64,000 nt of DNA from Burkholderia sp. GAS332 (GCA_900142905.1 FSRV01000002.1:2914001-2978000); one strand, 5' to 3'; positions 36,901 through 44,595 are shown, numbered from the stretch's first letter. The notes: generated from the sequence alone by a model not told the origin. Made by a program: numbers and translations.

Positions 36901-37264
36901 AGCACCTCGGGAACCTGGTTCTCCACAGCCGGGTACATCAACGGGCGGACACACGTATCCAGCCGCGGGGGGCGCGGAACCGTCATTGCCGGCGGCAAAA
37001 CGCCAGCGTCTCGACGAGCCGCAACCGGGACGCATGGATCCAGCAGCGGTCATCGACGCGCCAGGGAGGAGAATCCCGGTGCCGCAGGCGGGACACCTTG
37101 AGCCAGTTTCCCCGGGCGTCAGGGCCGAAGTGATTCGACGGTCAGGGGATCAGGTTCCGGTGGATCAAATAGCGCAAAACCTCGGCATCACGCCTGACGA
37201 CGTCAACCGAATAATCGATCGGTATCTGTTAGACGAAGCCGCAAGAATGCAGCGGGAATCCTAG
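33689..37264 (+). CDS. Putative type III effector with seven tandem helix-turn-helix repeats and a Myc-type nuclear-signal-like motif (paralogue B)
   Basis: This 1191-residue protein is the larger sister of paralogue A. Residues 1-77 are nearly identical to A. A helical domain follows (about 85-530) with matching segments such as FNPPLGVACLQGAGKDQM and GLPPGDDHYVGNLAKRYQD. A linker leads to the module VRYDRDNGTWRVYDPHNP to NDVGLKGGAP (about 650-698). Residues 707-1070 are seven 52-residue repeats, each a helix-turn-helix (TQATIARELGIS then TVSRIAE). PAAKRQRLD at 1101-1109 differs from the c-Myc nuclear signal by two residues. A final divergent HTH-like segment (VDQIAQNLGITPDDVNRI) ends the protein; the acidic tail of A is absent. 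DNA binding is inferred from the HTH pattern; secretion and nuclear targeting are inference. Alternative: a bacterial DNA-binding protein. Confidence 0.77.
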   Translation: MTISVSGTDMSLSPAQRRDAAGDIPRPRNAPAQPAIRDTSSDATDDGAASAHDRYRRSSDQRVPPAPQQQSARAGGGASDLSGVTPVKHATTSGASLTTVNPAQALVDRYDGGSGPSRSYTGDQRNMMLLGKAEKLAMTGQPPEHMMHMEAVIGLGPELAQMDNAKRADYAARAFSTLRQPEDRQAAALVDLNREVSGEMRQIRNDPVRRIAALFNPPLGVACLQGAGKDQMAALRQQHASFVAPGASAAAREQALEQAVRIRTGMQADISRTLEANNVSEQKAWSASAQRVGKVLDEAEKYTPQTLHLNSSTDDPEWNERRLAAYAKTYGYQSIGEKLLSDDGLSRQERDSSFGRYQATNRTAEEKTRDLLTFQEGMNQPDSAIYRRVKALETQALDTLTHNDNTDHYLDHVDAPATYAAISRGLPPGDDHYVGNLAKRYQDTVQDIDQKSRQMMRESTPDTFSKVQYGMGKFVNSFMPPGLDWLAGQLLDTAVPDHGGLSAGEETAVDAAANVVQAILAGVDDVPSLKGKVKLGGALEAPRDPPRVPESVASRSSSHSPIESNPATNTFTEQQLAGSQRKDGSGASQDRALHARAPGMNTQPSTNGANLAVPAPYARKPDGNLQADLHSPGVLRDDKGQAFIRSGDQSWPVRYDRDNGTWRVYDPHNPTKYQYPVTADGNGRWQGHNDVGLKGGAPRLPPEKKQQAIEMLRQGNKTQATIARELGISQKTVSRIAEDAGAMTEASRRRGEMEAIRPQAIAMLRQGNKTQATIARELGISILTVSRIAANEGVEAAPTRRRAEVEAKTPQAIEMLRQGNKTQATIASELGISPKTVSRISEDAGAMTEASRRRGEIEAIRPQAIEMLRQGNKTQATIARELEISLTTVSRIAEDAGAMTAASRRRGEIEAIRPQAIEMLRQGNKTQATIVSELGISQSTVSKIAADERDETAASRRRGEIEAIRPQAIEMLRQGNKTQATIVSELGISQSTVSKIAADERDETAPSRRRGEIEAIRPQVIEMLRQGTKTRATIASELGISRSTMTRIVSQAGVSAAGARRDAETAPAASTAPREPGSPQPGTSTGGHTYPAAGGAEPSLPAAKRQRLDEPQPGRMDPAAVIDAPGRRIPVPQAGHLEPVSPGVRAEVIRRSGDQVPVDQIAQNLGITPDDVNRIIDRYLLDEAARMQRES
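35807..36898 (+). repeat. Seven in-frame 156-bp tandem repeats encoding helix-turn-helix units
   Basis: The unit CTGCGTCAGGGTA recurs with exact 156-base spacing from 35822 to 36758. All seven units have the same length, with no insertions. Units 3 to 6 are very similar, units 2 and 7 most divergent. Differences concentrate at residues 24-25 of the unit (QK, IL, PK, LT, QS, QS, RS) and in the tail at 31-40. Confidence 0.95.
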
Positions 37265-37486
37265 ATACTATGGAAGGGCGGAACGGCCAGTCTCGATGTT
37301 GCAGTCTGCCGCCTGCGCGGCGTGATAGAGGACGATCCATCCGCCCCCAAGTTTATTCAAACCCTGCGCGGACGAGGCTATATGTTCGTCCCATCACCAG
37401 AGTCACCACCTTCACATGGGTCGCGCGAAAGTGCGAGTTTTCTCGGGCACAGGGTGTTTGGCGAACGAGGCACCGGGTTCGCATGA
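37265..37486 (+). pseudogene. Response regulator C-terminal fragment (wHTH)
   Basis: Directly after the paralogue B stop, an open frame reads LWKGGTASLDVAVCRLRGVI, then EDDPSAPKFIQTLRGRGYMF, the recognition helix and wing of an OmpR-family regulator, ending at the stop at 37484-37486. It has no start and complements the truncated piece at 28750-29082; roughly 30-40 residues between them are missing. Confidence 0.75.
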
Positions 37487-37520
37487 CGCCCGGTCCGATG
37501 GGAAGAACCGCGATACAGCG

Positions 37521-37850
37521 CTATTTTCGACCTTCCGCCACCGCTAGCTGCATGATAGGCAGCGTCGTCGCGGCGTCGATCACGTCGATATAGTCGACGT
37601 AATCCGTGTACAGGCCGCTCGTCGCGGCCAGCAGACCACCGAATCCGTAGTGGAAATCCGCCGCAACAATGGGCCTGAACCCCGAGGCATAGTGGGCCCG
37701 TGATGCGCATCCGCTCAGATCATCCACGACGCCCGTGGGACCGCTGCCATGGCCGGCTGCGAAAGCATTGATGCTCTCCAGGCGCAAATCATGGCGGATC
37801 GAAGGACAACAGATCGATGCCACGACCAGAACGAGTATGAGGATGCGCAT
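37521..37850 (-). CDS. Small protein with signal peptide, unknown
   Basis: This 109-residue frame begins MRILILVLVVASICCPS, a plausible signal peptide, possibly of lipoprotein type because of the Cys pair. The rest (GHGSGPTGVVDDLSGCASRA and later YTDYVDYIDVIDAATTLP) has no family I recognise. Codon use fits a real gene, but the ribosome binding site is poor. It lies just outside the right edge of the island. Confidence 0.5.
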   Translation of the reverse strand: MRILILVLVVASICCPSIRHDLRLESINAFAAGHGSGPTGVVDDLSGCASRAHYASGFRPIVAADFHYGFGGLLAATSGLYTDYVDYIDVIDAATTLPIMQLAVAEGRK

Positions 37851-37972
37851 AGGGAAATGCTCAAAGTTGATCGTTCAATTCAGACAGCCATAGGACACCG
37901 AAGTTTTTTTGGCTGAATTACCATCTCTTTCTGTTAGACCGACGTATGTGAGGAAATGGGATTCAACCGTGC

Positions 37973-38335
37973 TCAGGCACGCCGCAAACGCACGCGGCCC
38001 GCAGGCGCAGCAGGGTCGTCCGCCAGCGTGTGACGCTGACCCTCGCGATGCATACGCACACGCTCCCTGATCTCGGCCACGGTCGCGGCGCCTCGCACGG
38101 CAATGCACGAGTACTCACCATTGCGGCTGATCCACTCGACGATCCGGTAGCACTCGCCCCACAGTTGCATAAGCGGCGCAGAAACGCGGCAGCCGCGTAT
38201 CTTGACGACGTCCGCAACCTTTTCTGCGCGAACGCCGCTTCCAGTCTTGCCGCGCGCTGTGGCAGCGTTGACTGTCTTTCGGCCGGGCCGGAAACCGCGC
38301 GACTCGGCACGGCTCACAGGTAAGGAGACTTGCAT
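37973..38335 (-). CDS. Conserved-looking hypothetical protein
   Basis: This 120-residue protein has a basic N-terminus (MQVSLPVSRAESRGFRPGRK) and a compact C-terminal half with LMQLWGECYRIVEWISRNGE and AATVAEIRERVRMHREG. GGAG lies 8 bases before the ATG. It has no signal or membrane segment. I do not recognise its function. Confidence 0.55.
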   Translation of the reverse strand: MQVSLPVSRAESRGFRPGRKTVNAATARGKTGSGVRAEKVADVVKIRGCRVSAPLMQLWGECYRIVEWISRNGEYSCIAVRGAATVAEIRERVRMHREGQRHTLADDPAAPAGRVRLRRA

Positions 38336-38588
38336 GAGATTGCTCCACTGACGGAACTAACCACCGAATATGGCCTCTTTGTCAGACCACCGTAAAAGTG
38401 CCATACCATCATAGCCAGACAACACGCAGACACAGCGAAGAAAGGATGGAGAAGTTGTGGAGATTCGGTGACAACTGTGGATCGACGTCGCATTCATCTA
38501 GAATTCAGCCATGCAAAGTGAAACCCTCCGCGTTCGTCCAAGCCGCCCTTTCGGAACCCTTCTCTCTCGCGCGCGGCAGCAGCAGCGA

Positions 38589-40220
38589 ATGAAGATGCGC
38601 TTTGGCATCACCTGGAAAATGTTCCTCGCGGTACTTCTCGCTTGCCTGGCGATTTCCTTAACAATGGGTTACGCCTTGCGCGTGAGCTTTGAAAACGGTT
38701 TCCTGCACTATGTTCGGGAGCGCAACGCCGGGCGCATCAAAGCCGTCATGGCGAAGGTGACGAGCGAATACGCTGTTCACGGCAACTGGAATTTCCTGCG
38801 GCAGCATCCCGACGCATGGCTCGCGCTGCTGGACAGCGCCGCACACGACGCCCTGCGCGAAGAACTCGCTACAGCGCAGTTGGGCAAGTTGCCGGGCTGG
38901 CGAACCTTTCCCGGTAGCGGCAGCGTTCAGCAACTGCTCGGGCCGCTCTCGGGCCCGGCTGAAGGACCGCACTGGGGCATGCGCCTTCCGCCCGCGCCGC
39001 CGCGCAATCCGGACATCACACTGGAGCGTGACCGTGTGTCAGCAAGCGGTGTCGTGGGCGGCGAAGGGAGTGATGACCGGGCGCCCATACCGCCCTCTCA
39101 AGACAGCGTGATCCGCGACACGCCGCCCGAGGGCCCACCCGTCACGCTCTACGACGCCGGCCACGAACTCGTGGCGAGCACCGGCCGGCCGCCGCCACCC
39201 GGCAGCACGATGAGACCGGTGGTCTACAGCGGCAAGGTCGTGGGCTGGCTTTCCGTGAACGGACCCGACACGCTTTCGGACGCGGCCGACATCGCCTTCC
39301 AGGCGCAGCAGAAGCGCTCGACGTGGGAGATCGCGGGCGTGGCTGTGGTGCTCGCGGCGCTCGTAGCGCTGATCCTTGCGCGCATCGTTCTCGCCCCGGT
39401 CAAGCGTTTGATGAACGCGACCCACCGCCTGGCCGGCGGCGACTACACGACACGGGTGCCGGCCGGCAGGCGCGACGAGCTTGGCCGGCTTGCGGGCGAC
39501 TTCAACGTGCTGGCCGATTCGCTGCAAAAGGCCGAGCGCTCCCGGCGCGATTTCATTGCGGATATTTCACACGAGCTGCGCACGCCGCTCGCTGTGCTGC
39601 GCGGCGAACTGGAAGCCATAGAAGACGGTGTGCATGTGTTCAACCGCGATTCGCTCACTTCGCTGCAAACCGAAGTGAACATGCTCAACAAGCTCATCGA
39701 GGATTTATACGAGCTGTCTCTGAGCGATGTCGGCGCACTCAGCTACCGCAAGACGCCGACCCATGTCGGCCAACTGACGCGGGCCTCGATCGAGGCCATG
39801 CGGGAGTCGTTCAAGGCGAAACGGATTGAGATCGACCTGACCTGCATGCCGGCAATCGCCAACACGACTTTCGCCGTCGACCCCGCGCGTTTCGTCCAGT
39901 TGCTGAAAAACCTGCTGCAAAATTCTTTGCGCTATACCGATCCGGACGGTCACGTGCGCGTGTCGCTTTCGCAAAGCGCCAACGGATGGCAACTTGACGT
40001 GCAGGACTCGCTGCCCGGTGTGCCCGAGGCCGCGCTCGGCCATCTGTTCGACCGCTTCTATCGCGTGGACGAATCACGCCGCCGTCAGAACGGCGGCGCG
40101 GGCCTCGGCCTCTCGCTGTGCCACGCCATTGTGACGGCGCATGGCGGCACGATCGACGCCCAGGCCTCGCCACTCGGCGGCGTCTGGATCACAGCCCGCT
40201 TTCCGCCGGAAGGAGACTGA
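38589..40220 (+). CDS. baeS: Sensor histidine kinase, BaeS-like
   Basis: This 543-residue inner-membrane kinase has a first membrane segment (MFLAVLLACLAISLTMGYAL), a periplasmic domain of about 210 residues with a Pro-rich insert (PPAPPRNPDI), a second segment (IAGVAVVLAALVALILARIV), HAMP, a phosphoacceptor His in FIADISHELRTPLAVL, an N-box (LLKNLLQNSLRYTD) and G2 box GGAGLGLSLCHAIV. It pairs with the response regulator 4 bases later. I chose ATG at 38589; an in-frame ATG at 38511 would add 26 residues, and neither has a strong ribosome binding site. BaeS kinases respond to envelope stress; the local signal is unknown. Confidence 0.88.
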   Translation: MKMRFGITWKMFLAVLLACLAISLTMGYALRVSFENGFLHYVRERNAGRIKAVMAKVTSEYAVHGNWNFLRQHPDAWLALLDSAAHDALREELATAQLGKLPGWRTFPGSGSVQQLLGPLSGPAEGPHWGMRLPPAPPRNPDITLERDRVSASGVVGGEGSDDRAPIPPSQDSVIRDTPPEGPPVTLYDAGHELVASTGRPPPPGSTMRPVVYSGKVVGWLSVNGPDTLSDAADIAFQAQQKRSTWEIAGVAVVLAALVALILARIVLAPVKRLMNATHRLAGGDYTTRVPAGRRDELGRLAGDFNVLADSLQKAERSRRDFIADISHELRTPLAVLRGELEAIEDGVHVFNRDSLTSLQTEVNMLNKLIEDLYELSLSDVGALSYRKTPTHVGQLTRASIEAMRESFKAKRIEIDLTCMPAIANTTFAVDPARFVQLLKNLLQNSLRYTDPDGHVRVSLSQSANGWQLDVQDSLPGVPEAALGHLFDRFYRVDESRRRQNGGAGLGLSLCHAIVTAHGGTIDAQASPLGGVWITARFPPEGD

Positions 40221-40224
40221 CATC

Positions 40225-40929
40225 ATGGCCGAAGGGCGCCCGCCGCACATCCTGATCGTCGAAGATGAACCCAAGCTCGCCGCCGTGCTCGAAGCGTATT
40301 TGCACTTCGAGGGCTTCGCCACCACGATCCTCGACGACGGCCATCAGGTCATGCCATTCATTCGCGCAACGCCGCCGGCGCTGATGCTGCTCGACCTCAT
40401 GTTGCCCGGGCGCAGCGGCATGGATATCTGCCGGGAGCTACGGCAATCTTCGGCATTGCCCGTCATTATCCTGACCGCCCGCATCGATGAAATCGACCGT
40501 CTGCTGGGTCTCGAGATCGGTGCCGACGACTACGTCTGCAAACCATTCAGCCCGCGTGAAGTGGTTGCGCGCGTCAAGGCGATTCTGCGCCGTGCAACGC
40601 CTGCCGCAGCCACGCCGGCTGCGGACGGTTTGCCACCAGCGCCACGCGGTCTCGAAGTCGACGAGCAGTTTCATCATGCCTTGCTCGACGGCAAGGAGCT
40701 CAAGCTCACGCCGCTTGAACTACGGCTCCTCGTGCTCCTGATGAAATCGCCCGGCCGTATTTTCCCGCGCGACTACCTGCTGAATCATCTCTACGCGGAT
40801 CACCGGGTGGTCACCGACCGCACCATCGACAGCCATATCAAGAACCTGCGCCGCAAGCTGCAGGGCGCGCGGCCGGACAGCGAGCCTATCGGGTCCGTGT
40901 ACGGCGTGGGTTACCGGCTGGAAATCTGA
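40225..40929 (+). CDS. baeR: OmpR-family response regulator, BaeR-like
   Basis: This 234-residue regulator has a receiver domain with acidic pocket VEDEPK, phosphoacceptor Asp in LMLLDLMLPGRSG and Lys in YVCKPFSPRE, then a winged helix with VVTDRTIDSHIKNLRRKL and GSVYGVGYRLEI. AAGGAG just upstream fixes the ATG at 40225. The kinase stop is 4 bases before, so the two are coupled. It is intact, unlike the split regulator around the island. Confidence 0.92.
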   Translation: MAEGRPPHILIVEDEPKLAAVLEAYLHFEGFATTILDDGHQVMPFIRATPPALMLLDLMLPGRSGMDICRELRQSSALPVIILTARIDEIDRLLGLEIGADDYVCKPFSPREVVARVKAILRRATPAAATPAADGLPPAPRGLEVDEQFHHALLDGKELKLTPLELRLLVLLMKSPGRIFPRDYLLNHLYADHRVVTDRTIDSHIKNLRRKLQGARPDSEPIGSVYGVGYRLEI

Positions 40930-40985
40930 TCGCTATCATCCTGGGCCTCAGCGCCGCCCTCATCTGGCGCTAACCTGGTTCGAAT

Positions 40986-41924
40986 TCAGCTCGCCTGCGC
41001 CGCCGTTGTGTCAGGCGGCGGACTCCATTGCGCGAACTCCTCGCTCAGAAAGTCGACACACACCCGCACTTTCGCCGACTGCGCGAGCCGCGCCGGGTAC
41101 ACCGCCCACAGGTTCGCCGGTTGCGTGACATCCGGCAGCACCTGCTGCAACTGGCCGCTGTTGAGCAGCGGCCGCACGTCCCACATCGAGCGCAACACGA
41201 TTCCACGTCCCGCCAGCGCCCATTGCACCGCCACCTCACCGTGATTGGTCGACAACGGTCCCGTCACCTTGATCGACACCGCTTCGCCGCGCACCGTCAA
41301 ACGCCACAGACCGAATGGATGGTCGCGCTCCTTGATCGCGAGACACGCATGCGACGACAGGTCGGCGACTTGCCGCGGCGTGCCGTGCCGGGCGAGATAA
41401 CCGGGCGACGCGCACAGCACGCGATGATTCGACGCGAGCCGTTTGGCGATCAGATGCGGGGCGATCTCGTCACCGATGCGAATATCGAGGTCGAAGCCTT
41501 CGCCGCCTACGTCGACCAGACGGTCGAACAGATCGAGCCGCACACTCAGTTGCGGATAGTGCTCGGAAAACCTGGCCAACGCGGGCGCCACGAAACGGCG
41601 GCCAAAGCCGAAACTGCTGGAAATGCGCAACTTGCCGCCCGGAATGCGGCGCGTGGTGGAGACGTCTTCCACGAGTTGGTCGACGTCGTCGAGAATTTTT
41701 TCGGCCCAGGTGTAGACGCGCTCACCGGCTTCCGTAATCGCGACGCGCCGTGTGGAACGGTGCAATAAACGCGTACCGAGCGTAGTCTCAAGCACATTGA
41801 TACGCTTGCTGACGTACGCCGCCGACACCGACAGCGCCTCCGCCGCCGCGCTGAAGCTCGATTTGCGCGCCACTTCACAAAACACGCGCAAATCGCCAAG
41901 ATCGGGGGACGGGACGGTATTCAT
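40986..41924 (-). CDS. LysR-family regulator, DmlR-like
   Basis: This 312-residue regulator has an N-terminal winged HTH (MNTVPSPDLGDLRVFCEVAR, then [20 protein letters not shown]) and a LysR substrate domain. It is divergent from the tartrate/D-malate dehydrogenase gene, as DmlR is from dmlA, so it probably activates it on binding a dicarboxylate. The ATG at 41922-41924 matches the usual N-terminus; a longer form from 41966 would overlap the operator. A good palindrome lies between the two genes. Confidence 0.9.
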   Translation of the reverse strand: MNTVPSPDLGDLRVFCEVARKSSFSAAAEALSVSAAYVSKRINVLETTLGTRLLHRSTRRVAITEAGERVYTWAEKILDDVDQLVEDVSTTRRIPGGKLRISSSFGFGRRFVAPALARFSEHYPQLSVRLDLFDRLVDVGGEGFDLDIRIGDEIAPHLIAKRLASNHRVLCASPGYLARHGTPRQVADLSSHACLAIKERDHPFGLWRLTVRGEAVSIKVTGPLSTNHGEVAVQWALAGRGIVLRSMWDVRPLLNSGQLQQVLPDVTQPANLWAVYPARLAQSAKVRVCVDFLSEEFAQWSPPPDTTAAQAS

Positions 41925-41948
41925 AGGTCGCTTAATTGCACATGAGTT

Positions 41949-41967
41949 TGTACACGAATCGTGCACA
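41949..41967. promoter_or_regulatory. LysR-type operator between the LysR and dehydrogenase genes
   Basis: A 19-bp near-perfect palindrome, TGTACACGA-A-TCGTGCACA (one mismatch), contains a T-N11-A core. It is nested in a second inverted repeat, GGTCGCTT (41926-41933) and AAGCGACC (41980-41987), with almost the same centre. This is the expected place for the regulator to bind. Confidence 0.6.
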
Positions 41968-42094
41968 GTGGCTTAACTAAAGCGACCATTTTAGGCTTAA
42001 ATGGCAGGAATAAAATAAGCGCTATTGAATCGTTGAACCGGCGCATTGAAACATCGCGTCGAAACGTCGAACGCCCTAATGGAGGAGCAGAAAC

Positions 42095-43177
42095 ATGTCG
42101 AAGACCTATCGGATTGCGGTCATACCCGGCGACGGCATCGGTGTCGAAGTGATGCCGGAAGCCATCCGCGTGCTGGACACGGTGAAAAAACGCTTCGGCA
42201 TCGAACTGGAGTATCAGCACATCGAATGGGCGAGCTGCGATTACTACGCCAAGCACGGCAAGATGATGCCGGACGACTGGAAAGCCCAACTGCAATCCGC
42301 CGACGCGATTCTGTTCGGCGCGGTCGGCTGGCCCGACACGGTGCCCGACCATATCTCGCTGTGGGGGTCGCTGCTGAAGTTCCGGCGCGAATTCGATCAG
42401 TACATCAATCTGCGCCCTGCCCGGCTGTTCGCCGGTGTGCCTTCGCCGCTCGCGGGACGTAAGGCGGGCGACATCGATTTCTGGATCGTGCGCGAGAACA
42501 CCGAGGGCGAATATTCGTCGGTGGGCGGCGTGATGTTCGAAGGCACCGAGCGTGAGTTCGTGCTGCAGGAATCGATATTCACGCGGCACGGCAGCGAACG
42601 CGTGCTGAAGTTCGCGTTCGATCTCGCGCAACGGCGCGAACGCAAGAAGATCACCGTGGCCACGAAGAGCAACGGCATCGCGATCAGCATGCCGTGGTGG
42701 GACAAATGCGCAGCCGGCATCGCGGCGCAGTACCCCGATGTGACGTGGGACAAGCAGCACATCGACATCCTCTGCGCGCGCTTCGTGCTGAACCCGGACC
42801 GCTTCGACGTGGTGGTCGCCACCAACCTGTTCGGCGACATCCTGTCCGATCTCGGTCCTGCCTGCACGGGCACGATCGGTCTTGCGCCGTCGGCCAACCT
42901 GAATCCGGACCGCAAGTTTCCCTCGCTGTTCGAACCCGTGCACGGTTCGGCGCCCGACATCGCCGGCAAGAATATCGCCAATCCGATCGCGATGATCTGG
43001 TCGGCCGCCATGATGCTCGACTTCCTCGGCAATCACGAGGGCGCGGAGCGCGAGGCGCATGACGCGATTCTCGCGGCGATCGAAGCGACGCTGATCGAAG
43101 GTCCGCATACGGGCGACCTCGGGGGCAAGGCGAACACCACCGAAGTCGGCCAGGCCATCGCGGCTAAACTCGGCTGA
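42095..43177 (+). CDS. Tartrate dehydrogenase / D-malate dehydrogenase (decarboxylating)
   Basis: This 360-residue enzyme belongs to the isocitrate/isopropylmalate dehydrogenase family. It uses NAD and a divalent metal to oxidise D-malate or tartrate. Marks are IPGDGIGVEVMPEAIRVL, the substrate loop LWGSLLKFRREFDQYINLRP, ENTEGEYSSVGG, and the metal Asp residues in NLFGDILSDLGPA, followed by EPVHGSAPDIAGKN. These fit TtuC/DmlA rather than LeuB. GGAGGAG precedes the ATG. It starts an apparent operon with the hydrolase and cupin. Confidence 0.9.
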   Translation: MSKTYRIAVIPGDGIGVEVMPEAIRVLDTVKKRFGIELEYQHIEWASCDYYAKHGKMMPDDWKAQLQSADAILFGAVGWPDTVPDHISLWGSLLKFRREFDQYINLRPARLFAGVPSPLAGRKAGDIDFWIVRENTEGEYSSVGGVMFEGTEREFVLQESIFTRHGSERVLKFAFDLAQRRERKKITVATKSNGIAISMPWWDKCAAGIAAQYPDVTWDKQHIDILCARFVLNPDRFDVVVATNLFGDILSDLGPACTGTIGLAPSANLNPDRKFPSLFEPVHGSAPDIAGKNIANPIAMIWSAAMMLDFLGNHEGAEREAHDAILAAIEATLIEGPHTGDLGGKANTTEVGQAIAAKLG

Positions 43178-43214
43178 GCATGCCGATCCCACCCCTCTGC
43201 GAGGACACTGTCGA

Positions 43215-44216
43215 ATGAGCACGGAAGCCTATCCCATCGAAGTCGAATTCCCCGATATTTCGGTTCACGAACAATCGTCGTCCGGCGTCGCCTACGTCCA
43301 TACGTTCGACTCCGGTGTGCCAGGGCCGCATGTGATGATCAACGCGCTCACGCACGGCAACGAAGTGTGCGGGGCGATCGTCGTCGACGAGCTGCTGCGC
43401 AGCGCGTTGAGGCCGCGTCGTGGGCGTCTGACGCTTGCCTTTGCAAACGTCGCTGCGTATCAGCGCTTTGACCCGGCTAAGCCCGACGCGGCCCGCTTCG
43501 TCGATCAGGACTTCAATCGCGTGTGGACCGCCGCGGTGCTCGACGATACGTCGCGCACGTCGAGCGAATTGGTCCGCGCACGCGAGATGCGCCCGGTGAT
43601 CGACACCGTCGACGCACTGCTCGATCTGCATTCGATGCATGAGAAATGCAAGCCGCTGATCGTGGCGGGACCGCTGCAGAAAGGCATCGACCTTGCGGTG
43701 CGTCTCGGCACACCCGCCACGGTGATCTGCGACGAGGGCCATCCCGAAGGCCGCCGCATGCGCGATTACGAAGGCTTCGGCACGGCGGATAGCGCGAAAC
43801 ACGCGTTGCTGATCGAGTGCGGGCAGCACTGGGAAAAGAGCGCGGTTGCCGTGGCGCGCGACACGACCGCGCGCTTCCTGCTGCTGGCCGGCGTGATCGA
43901 CGCAGCCGATCTGCCGGACGGGTGGCTCGCGCCCCTGCCGTCCACCCAGCACATCGTCCGCGTGACGCAGCCGGTGGTCGCGACCAGCATGGATTTTCGT
44001 TTTGCGGCGCCCTACACCGGCCTGGAAATCTTTCCGGATGCCGGCACGGTCATCGGCTGGTCGAACGGCGAAGCGGTGGTCACGCCCTACGACAACTGCA
44101 TGCTGGTCATGCCGTCGCTGCGGCAGTTGCGTCCCGGGGTCACCGTCGTACGGCTGGGCAAGATAGAGCAGACCGTCACGAACGCCAATACGAATACGAA
44201 CACGAGCGGCCGATGA
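43215..44216 (+). CDS. Succinylglutamate desuccinylase/aspartoacylase-family zinc hydrolase
   Basis: This 333-residue protein has the zinc carboxypeptidase-like fold of AstE/AspA. Zinc ligands are probably H and E in NALTHGNEVCGA and the His in LLDLHSMHEK; DQDFNR is the usual substrate segment. The family removes an acyl group from an N-acyl amino acid. It lies 37 bases after the dehydrogenase. The natural substrate is unknown; linkage suggests release of a hydroxy-dicarboxylate or a related acid from a conjugate. The last residues (NANTNTNTSGR) are low complexity. Confidence 0.85.
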   Translation: MSTEAYPIEVEFPDISVHEQSSSGVAYVHTFDSGVPGPHVMINALTHGNEVCGAIVVDELLRSALRPRRGRLTLAFANVAAYQRFDPAKPDAARFVDQDFNRVWTAAVLDDTSRTSSELVRAREMRPVIDTVDALLDLHSMHEKCKPLIVAGPLQKGIDLAVRLGTPATVICDEGHPEGRRMRDYEGFGTADSAKHALLIECGQHWEKSAVAVARDTTARFLLLAGVIDAADLPDGWLAPLPSTQHIVRVTQPVVATSMDFRFAAPYTGLEIFPDAGTVIGWSNGEAVVTPYDNCMLVMPSLRQLRPGVTVVRLGKIEQTVTNANTNTNTSGR

Positions 44217-44250
44217 ATCGGCTCATGCACATTCAAAAGGTAACGTGAAG

Positions 44251-44595
44251 ATGAAGGTTCAAAGCATCAAGCAAAGCGTGAGTCTGCAGAATCTCGAAGA
44301 CTGGGGCACGGCAGGGCTACCCGGCACGGCGCCGCTTCAGGTGTCGGGCGTGCAGCGCGTCATCAAGGGCAGCGAATCGATCGACACCGGCATTTTCGAA
44401 TGCACGGCGGGCACGTATCGTCGTTCGGTCAAGCAGGCCGAGGTGATGCACTTCCTCGCGGGGCGCGGCAGCTTCACGCCCGATAATGAAGAGACCGTGC
44501 ATTTTGAAAGCGGCGACACGCTCTTTTTCGAAGCCAATACAGAAGGACTGTGGGAAGTCGAGGAAACGATGCGAAAGGTTTATGTAATTTTATAA
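44251..44595 (+). CDS. Cupin-domain protein
   Basis: This 114-residue small beta-barrel protein has a cupin pattern: MHFLAGRGSFTPDNEETVHF and ESGDTLFFEANTEGLWEVEE. It resembles the EutQ/DUF861 type that often carries no metal His cluster; only one of the usual His residues is visible. ATG at 44251 was preferred to the GTG six bases earlier. It follows the hydrolase and may be an isomerase or sensor in the same pathway; function is unknown. Confidence 0.8.
   Translation: MKVQSIKQSVSLQNLEDWGTAGLPGTAPLQVSGVQRVIKGSESIDTGIFECTAGTYRRSVKQAEVMHFLAGRGSFTPDNEETVHFESGDTLFFEANTEGLWEVEETMRKVYVIL

Noticed and set aside
28669..37520. Transposase or integrase at the island borders
   Set aside because: No reading frame in any direction shows such motifs, and I found no clear terminal or target-site repeats at the junctions.
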